DNA of 64,000 nucleotides from Syntrophus buswellii (GTDB lineage Bacteria; Desulfobacterota; Syntrophia; Syntrophales; Syntrophaceae), in the NCBI RefSeq assembly GCF_046097065.1, contig NZ_CP175563.1, positions 868,001 to 932,000 of the forward strand, read 5' to 3'. The position numbers and the translations under genes were made by a program. The notes beneath the pieces are model-generated. The model did no database searches and had not been told where the DNA came from. It saw only the letters and a list, made by a program, of their open reading frames with translations. Below, piece after piece: positions 59,164 through 64,000 of the stretch. The stretch's first letter is position 1; every line of letters starts with the position of its first letter.

Positions 59164-60369
59164 TTACTCGTGCCGCAGGGCCACGATGGGATCGAGGCGG
59201 GCGGCCTTGAGGGCCGGGAAATAGCCGAAGATCACTCCGACGGCCGCCGAAAAGAGGAAGGCGATCATCACGATCCCCGCGTTGAAGACGAAGGGCACGC
59301 GGAGCAGGCCGGAAAGCCAGACGGATCCGGCCAGGGCCAGCACGATGCCGAGCAGACCGCCGAAGGACGACAGGACCACCGCCTCCACGAGAAACTGCAT
59401 CAGCACTTCCCGTTCCAGGGCGCCGATGGCAAGGCGGATGCCGATTTCATGGGTGCGCTCTGTGACCGACACCAGCATGATGTTCATGATGCCGATGCCG
59501 CCCACGAGCAGGCTGACCGCCGCCACGGCGCTCAGCAGGGCCGTCAGCAGCTGCGTCGTTCCGGTCAGCATCTTCGTGATCTCCTTCATGTCCATGACGT
59601 TGAAGTTATCGTCCTCTTCGGGGGCGAGATGACGACGCTCCCGCATCAGCTGTCCGATTTCCATCTGGACCTTTTCCGTCGACGCCCCATCGCGGACCGA
59701 AACCTGGATCAGGCCGATGTTCGTGCTTCCTGTGACGCGTCGCTGCAGGGTCCGCAGGGGAATCACCACCAGGTCGTCCTGGTCCGTTCCCATGGTACTC
59801 TGTCCTTTAGGCTCCATCAGGCCGATCACCTTGCAGGAGAGCTTCTCCAGGCGGATCTTTTCACCCAGGGGATCCTGGTTTCCGAAGAGCTTTCTGCGGA
59901 CGGTGTCTCCCAGAATACAGACCGCCGAACCTGAACGCAGTTCGCTTTCACTGAAGGTCCGGCCGGAACGGATGGACCGTTTGGTCACCTTGAAATACGA
60001 ATTTTCCGTTCCCGTGACGGTTGTTGACCAGTTCGAATTGCCGGCGACGGCCTGCAGGCTCCGGGATGAAACCGGGGCAACGGCGGCAATGGAGGAGACG
60101 TCCCGGGTGATGGCGTCGACATCGCTCATCTTGAAGGGGACCGTTTCGGACGTCTGGCCGGGTCCCAGCCGTTTCCCCGGCGTCACCATGAGCAGGTTGC
60201 TGCCCAGGTTGGAAATCTGCTGCGAGACTTGAACGGTCGCCCCTCCGCCGATGGTCACCATGATGATGACGGCGGCAACTCCGATGACAATCCCCAAAAT
60301 GGTTAAAAAGGATCGAAGGACATTGCGCCGGATTTCACGAAAGGCCAGCAGAATGGAGTTTCCCAGCAT
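59164..60369 (-). CDS. MacB-type ABC transporter permease
   Basis: 401 residues. FtsX/MacB permease: an N-terminal transmembrane helix after FREIRRNVLRSFLTILGIVI, a large periplasmic MacB-PCD domain at residues about 45-260, then three membrane helices (about 275-385) with TERTHEIGIRLAIGALEREV, a family signature. It has no fused ATPase domain; the separate ATPase gene overlaps its start by one base. With MacA and the outer-membrane channel it forms a mechanotransmission efflux pump for antibiotics, peptides or lipids. Confidence 0.93.
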   Translation of the reverse strand: MLGNSILLAFREIRRNVLRSFLTILGIVIGVAAVIIMVTIGGGATVQVSQQISNLGSNLLMVTPGKRLGPGQTSETVPFKMSDVDAITRDVSSIAAVAPVSSRSLQAVAGNSNWSTTVTGTENSYFKVTKRSIRSGRTFSESELRSGSAVCILGDTVRRKLFGNQDPLGEKIRLEKLSCKVIGLMEPKGQSTMGTDQDDLVVIPLRTLQRRVTGSTNIGLIQVSVRDGASTEKVQMEIGQLMRERRHLAPEEDDNFNVMDMKEITKMLTGTTQLLTALLSAVAAVSLLVGGIGIMNIMLVSVTERTHEIGIRLAIGALEREVLMQFLVEAVVLSSFGGLLGIVLALAGSVWLSGLLRVPFVFNAGIVMIAFLFSAAVGVIFGYFPALKAARLDPIVALRHE

Positions 60370-61082
60370 CAGTTTTTCCCTCCTGTTTTTTCATCCAGAG
60401 CAACCGTTCCGTCGAGAAAGTGGATGATGCGCTTTGCATAGGTGGCCATGTCCGGTTCATGGGTCACCATGATGATCGTAATTCCCGAATCGCGGTTCAG
60501 CAGGGTGAGGAGGTCCATGATCTCCCGGCTGCGGGCCGTATCGAGGTTTCCCGTGGGTTCGTCGGCCAGCAGCACCGTCGGTCCGGTCACTATGGCCCGG
60601 GCGATGGCGACCCGCTGCTGCATGCCCCCCGACAGCTCGCCGGGGGTCAGCCGCTCCCATCCCTTGAGCCCCACCGTTTCCAGGGCCCGCAAGGCGCGCT
60701 CCTTCCGCTGTGCAGCGGAAATGCCGCGGTAGATCAGCGGAAGTTCAACGTTTTCCAGGGCAGAGGTGCGGTTCAGAAGATTGAAGCCCTGGAAGACGAA
60801 GCCCTGGTAATGGCGCCGCAGCAGGGCGCGCGAATTCCGGCTTAATTGCCCGACGTCAACGCCTTTGAACAGGAAGCTTCCCGCAGTGGGCGTATCCAGG
60901 CAGCCCAGGATGTTCATGCAGGTGGACTTGCCGGACCCGCTGGGCCCCATGACCGCGACGAATTCCCCCGTATCGATGCGCAGATCAACGCCGCGCAGGG
61001 CCTCTACCGCCGCCTGCCCTTCACCGAAGATTTTGGTGACCCCTTTCAGAATGATCAGGGGCTGTCCGGAAAGATCCTTCAC
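60369..61082 (-). CDS. MacB-type ABC transporter ATP-binding protein
   Basis: 237 residues. Complete ABC ATPase: Walker A GPSGSGKST at 46-54, Q-loop in YQGFVFQGFNLL near 95, signature LSGGMQQRVAIARAI near 148, Walker B VLLADEPTGNLDT near 170 and the H-loop VTHEPD near 205. It belongs to the LolD/MacB class. It overlaps the MacA-like gene by 4 bp (ATGA) and the permease by one base. Confidence 0.95.
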   Translation of the reverse strand: MKDLSGQPLIILKGVTKIFGEGQAAVEALRGVDLRIDTGEFVAVMGPSGSGKSTCMNILGCLDTPTAGSFLFKGVDVGQLSRNSRALLRRHYQGFVFQGFNLLNRTSALENVELPLIYRGISAAQRKERALRALETVGLKGWERLTPGELSGGMQQRVAIARAIVTGPTVLLADEPTGNLDTARSREIMDLLTLLNRDSGITIIMVTHEPDMATYAKRIIHFLDGTVALDEKTGGKN

Positions 61083-62389
61083 TTCACCCCCAGCACGGAA
61101 TCGGTTACCACCGCCATTCCCGGCCGCAGATCACCGGAGCGCATTTCCGTCATAACGCCATCGGTGGCCCCGACGGTGACCGGGACCGCTTTGAGCTGCC
61201 CATCCCGCAGAACCCATACCTGCTGCCCCTTTTTGCCGGCGGAATTCTCGCGCGGTGTGGACGAAAGGCGGGGCGGGCGCGGCAGCAGCATGCCCACCAG
61301 CCCTCCGGAAGGCCTCTTCTCCGCCTGGATTGGCGGCGTAAAGCGGAGCGCATTGTTGGGAATGAGGATGGCGCTCTCCACGCTGTTGACCGTGATGCTC
61401 GCCGTAGCGGTCATCCCCTGCCGGAGGGACAGGTCCGAATTGTCCACCTTGAGGATGGTCGTATAGGTCACAACGCCTTCCGTGGTCGTAGAGCCGTATC
61501 GGGCCTGAACGACCTGGGCCGGGAAGGTGCGGTCCGGCCAGGCGTCTACGGTAAATGTGGCCTTCTGCCCTTCCCGGATCTTTCCCACATCGGCTTCATC
61601 GACATTCACCTGCAGTTCCATCTCCGCCAGATCCTCGGCGAGTTTGAACAGAACAGGCGTGGTCATCGAAGCGGCCACCGTCTGGCCGGGCTCGACGCTG
61701 CGGTTGAGGACGATACCGTTGATGGGGGATCGGATCACCGATTTGGACAGGTCCGTTTCACTGACGGAAAGTGAGGCCTGGGCCTGGGAAACGGCCGCAC
61801 GGCTGCTGGCCGCATTGGCCCTGGCCCGGGAATAGGCCGCTTCTGCGGCATCCATCTCCGTCTGCGAAGGAACCTTGCCGTTGCTAAGCTCCCATACCCG
61901 CTTGAACTGAGCCAGCTTGGCCCGGGTTTCCGCAACGGTGGCGTCGGCCTGGAGGACTTTCGCCTTTTCCGACTCCAGGGCGGCACGGTACTGGGTGATG
62001 GTTGCCTCCAGCTTGGAGGTGTCCAGGATGGCCAGAACCTGGCCGACTTTTACATGGTCATTGAAGTCGACCTTCACCGATCGAATGGTTCCGGACAGCT
62101 CGCTGCCCACCTCAACGGAATTGGTGGGCTGGAGGGTGCCCGTGGCGGTGACAAGCACGGTGAGGTTTCCGCGTTGTACCTGCTGCGTTTCGTAGCGCAC
62201 CGATTCTGCCGCGTTTCGTCCCTTCCAGGAGGCGATGAGGGCGACAGCCGCCACCAATACGATCAGCAGGACCGGAATCCGCCATCTCTTCCATCCCGAA
62301 AAGCGCCCCGGAGAGGAGTCAATCTCGAGGACCTTTGAAATTTCGGTGGTATCTGTGGCCTTATCGGCTGAGTCAGGGGACTTTTTCAT
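61079..62389 (-). CDS. MacA-type periplasmic adaptor (HlyD/RND family membrane fusion protein)
   Basis: 436 residues. A short cytoplasmic start is followed by one membrane anchor at about 35-53 (RIPVLLIVLVAAVALIASW). A lipoyl-like domain (GTLQPTNSVEVGSELSGTIR, then VIRSPINGIVLNRSVEPGQ) is split by a helical hairpin at about 125-200 (ALESEKAKVLQADATVAETR), and beta-barrel and membrane-proximal domains follow. It links the ABC permease with the outer-membrane channel. It begins 24 bp after that channel gene. Confidence 0.94.
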   Translation of the reverse strand: MKKSPDSADKATDTTEISKVLEIDSSPGRFSGWKRWRIPVLLIVLVAAVALIASWKGRNAAESVRYETQQVQRGNLTVLVTATGTLQPTNSVEVGSELSGTIRSVKVDFNDHVKVGQVLAILDTSKLEATITQYRAALESEKAKVLQADATVAETRAKLAQFKRVWELSNGKVPSQTEMDAAEAAYSRARANAASSRAAVSQAQASLSVSETDLSKSVIRSPINGIVLNRSVEPGQTVAASMTTPVLFKLAEDLAEMELQVNVDEADVGKIREGQKATFTVDAWPDRTFPAQVVQARYGSTTTEGVVTYTTILKVDNSDLSLRQGMTATASITVNSVESAILIPNNALRFTPPIQAEKRPSGGLVGMLLPRPPRLSSTPRENSAGKKGQQVWVLRDGQLKAVPVTVGATDGVMTEMRSGDLRPGMAVVTDSVLGVK

Positions 62390-62413
62390 TTCCTTTCTTC
62401 CTTAAATCTGCCT

Positions 62414-63877
62414 TCAATGTTTGTTGTCGGGGTCCAGAGAAATCCATCCGCCGCCCAGGGCCTTGTAGAGGCGAATGAGATTCGAAACAACCGTTCCATT
62501 GCTCTGGGCCAGCTCATCCTGAAAGGTCAGAAGGGAGCGCTGGGCATCCAGAACGCTGTCGAAATCCGCGAGGCCGGTCTGGTACTTGAAGCCGGCCTGT
62601 TCCGCCGCCTTCCGTGCCGCCTGGACCGCCGCCTCCAGGGCCTGCCGGCGCTCCTCCTCTTCCGCAAAAGCGGTGAGGGCGTTTTCCACTTCCTTGAGGG
62701 AGTTGAGAACCGCTGCTTCATAGGCCATCAGGGACTGCTCCTGGAGGGCGCTCTGCACCTCGATGTCTTGCCGTATCGCGCCGGCATCGAAGATCCGCCA
62801 TGAAATCCCGATCCCTCCGCTGGCCGTCCGGCTTCCAGAGGAGAACAGGCTGCTGGAGGAAAGGGACTCCAAGCCGATGGAGCCGCTCAAGGTCAGTCTT
62901 GGGTAGAGCTCCGCCTCAGCCACGCCGATGCGTGCGGTTTGAGCCGCCAGCTGACGCTCAGACCTGCGCACGTCAGGCCTCTGGCGCAATACATCCGCCG
63001 GAACGCCCACGGCAAGGGAGGGAGAGGCGGCCGGGATCGGCTTGCGCTCTTCCAGCTCGGCATGTATTTTTCCCGGCGTTTCCCCGAGCAGGGTGGCCAG
63101 GTTGTTTTTGGCCCCTTCAAGGCCTGTCCGCAGGGTCGGTATCTGCGAACGGGTTCTTTCAAGATTGTAGCGGGCCTGCTGAACGGCCACCTCGTCGCTC
63201 AAGCCGGCCTGCTGCCGCCATGAGGTCAGGTCGAAGGTTTCACCCTGCGTTGCCAGATTGCTTTCCGCCACACTCAGCCGGGCCTGATAGGTGCGGACAT
63301 CCACGTAGTTGAGAGCCACCTCGGCGAGAAGGGAAACCAGCACGTCGCGCAGATCCTCCCGACTGGCTTCAAGCTCCGCATCAGCCGACTCCACGGAGCG
63401 CCGGACGCCGCCGAAGAGGTCCAGTTCCCACCCGGCGTCAAGCCCCGCCATGTAAAAGTTCCGGGTTGTTCCCATTCCCGCCTCTTCGCTGCTGCGGCTC
63501 CGGGTGGCGGATCCCGACGCATCCAGCGTTGGAAAGAGCCCGGCCCGGATAATGCCCCGGTTGGCGCGCGCCTGGCGGACACGCGCCTGGGCCTGCTTCA
63601 GGTCTCGGTTGCCTGCCATCGCACGCTCCGTCAGGCTTGAGAGATCCGGATCGTTCAGGGTCTTCCACCATCCGGCCAGCGATCCGGGAGGTTCTTCCCC
63701 GTCCCTCAGGCCGCCTTTAAGCGGGCTGTTCCAGCTTTCCGGCAGATCCATCCCGGGAGGGAGATAGTCGGGTCCTACCGTGGCGCAGCCCGCCAGGATC
63801 AGGAGGATTCCCGCCACCGCCGCCCGGAAGGCTGCGGTCATCGCCTTGCGGCCGATTGTTATCCGAGGGATGTTCAT
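62414..63877 (-). CDS. NodT/OprM-type outer-membrane efflux lipoprotein
   Basis: 487 residues. Lipoprotein signal with lipobox LILAGC (Cys31), then the NodT-family start VGPDYLPPGMDLPESW. It is a TolC-fold trimeric channel with two repeats of long helices and barrel strands (RQARANRGIIRAGLFPTLDA near 105, AETARIGVAEAELYPRLTLS near 330). This family is usually paired with RND pumps. Here it serves a MacAB-like pump. Its ATG overlaps the stop of the upstream gene (ATGA). Confidence 0.93.
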   Translation of the reverse strand: MNIPRITIGRKAMTAAFRAAVAGILLILAGCATVGPDYLPPGMDLPESWNSPLKGGLRDGEEPPGSLAGWWKTLNDPDLSSLTERAMAGNRDLKQAQARVRQARANRGIIRAGLFPTLDASGSATRSRSSEEAGMGTTRNFYMAGLDAGWELDLFGGVRRSVESADAELEASREDLRDVLVSLLAEVALNYVDVRTYQARLSVAESNLATQGETFDLTSWRQQAGLSDEVAVQQARYNLERTRSQIPTLRTGLEGAKNNLATLLGETPGKIHAELEERKPIPAASPSLAVGVPADVLRQRPDVRRSERQLAAQTARIGVAEAELYPRLTLSGSIGLESLSSSSLFSSGSRTASGGIGISWRIFDAGAIRQDIEVQSALQEQSLMAYEAAVLNSLKEVENALTAFAEEEERRQALEAAVQAARKAAEQAGFKYQTGLADFDSVLDAQRSLLTFQDELAQSNGTVVSNLIRLYKALGGGWISLDPDNKH

Positions 63878-64000
63878 GGTCTGCGACTTCCATCTTTGAG
63901 GGAGACGGACGGTCTCCCGGCTTTTTTACTTCTGTTCCTTTCTTCCCATGCTTTACGCACGGCCCGAATCCCGGCCAGCGAGAAATTGACGACATGGTCT
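63874..64000 (-). CDS. C-terminus of an upstream regulator, probably TetR/AcrR family (partial)
   Basis: The last 41 codons of a minus-strand gene that continues beyond the window: DHVVNFSLAGIRAVRKAWEE, then a basic tail ending SLKDGSRRP. Its TGA overlaps the NodT start as ATGA, so the two are translationally coupled. A helix ending in a GIRAV-like segment near the C-terminus, and a place ahead of an efflux operon, suggest a TetR-type repressor. Too little is visible to be sure. Confidence 0.5.
   Translation of the reverse strand, partial: DHVVNFSLAGIRAVRKAWEERNRSKKAGRPSVSLKDGSRRP

Noticed and set aside
63717..63995. 92-codon minus-strand ORF across the NodT start
   Set aside because: Out of frame with both the NodT gene and the coupled upstream regulator tail. 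The product is Pro/Gly-rich and unstructured.
1..64000. tRNA genes, rRNA, CRISPR arrays, insertion sequences, prophage or attachment sites
   Set aside because: Looked for by eye on both strands. No cloverleaf with a conserved T-loop, no spaced direct repeats, no transposase or integrase motifs were found.

Overview
The window reads as a chromosome segment of a flagellated, Gram-negative, probably anaerobic bacterium, most likely of the Desulfobacterota (former Deltaproteobacteria, Syntrophus-like). This is an inference. It rests on an ADP-forming acyl-CoA ligase, a sigma-54/sigma-28 flagellar hierarchy, flbT/flaF beside an alpha-type flagellin, a VPLPA-CTERM exported protein, a MoeA-substrate-binding fusion, and GC-rich codon use. 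No rRNA, tRNA, CRISPR array, insertion sequence or phage was recognised.

Layout. 1-1.8 kb: 3' part of an acyl-CoA ligase. 1.8-6.3 kb (minus strand): hook genes flgD-flgE-flgK-flgL behind a sigma-54 promoter. 6.5-7.8 kb (minus): a TPR/Ig-like protein with a near-perfect sigma-28 promoter. 7.9-33.2 kb (plus): a compact 25-kb glycan island of 18 genes. Its contents are CDP-3,6-dideoxyhexose genes (rfbG, rfbH, rfbF, an SDR), a NeuB-like synthase with a HAD phosphatase, a ThDP enzyme resembling YerE, an SGNH hydrolase, a carbamoyltransferase, four FkbM methyltransferases, two radical SAM proteins, a C-methyltransferase and a roughly 2000-residue multi-module glycosyltransferase. 33.2-35.8 kb (minus): fliC, an unknown gene, flbT and flaF. 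The island therefore sits inside a flagellar locus, which suggests that its glycan decorates flagellin or is made with the filament, although an O-antigen role remains possible.

36-46.6 kb: an M15 peptidase, a VPLPA-CTERM protein, a minus-strand K+ channel-cpgS-arcC operon, a MOT1-type molybdate transporter and two MoeA-family genes. 46.7-49.7 kb: a PAS-GGDEF protein and an HDOD protein. 49.7-52.9 kb (minus): a flavin reductase and a Kef-type K+/H+ antiporter with its quinone-reductase subunit. 53.2-55.7 kb: a metallo-beta-lactamase-fold protein, a NifU-like scaffold and an aminotransferase behind a sigma-54 promoter with an upstream palindrome. 55.9-59 kb (minus): a DnaJ-like protein and htpG. 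59.1-64 kb (minus): a MacAB/NodT-type tripartite efflux operon preceded by the tail of a probable TetR regulator.

The most striking signals are two 10-G tracts inside island genes, one in rfbH and one between modules of the giant glycosyltransferase. In both cases loss or gain of one G gives an early stop. This is what phase-variable control of a surface glycan would look like. Other notable points are the branched-sugar gene set, a Rossmann-like domain repeated in six island proteins, and several clear alternative-sigma promoters.
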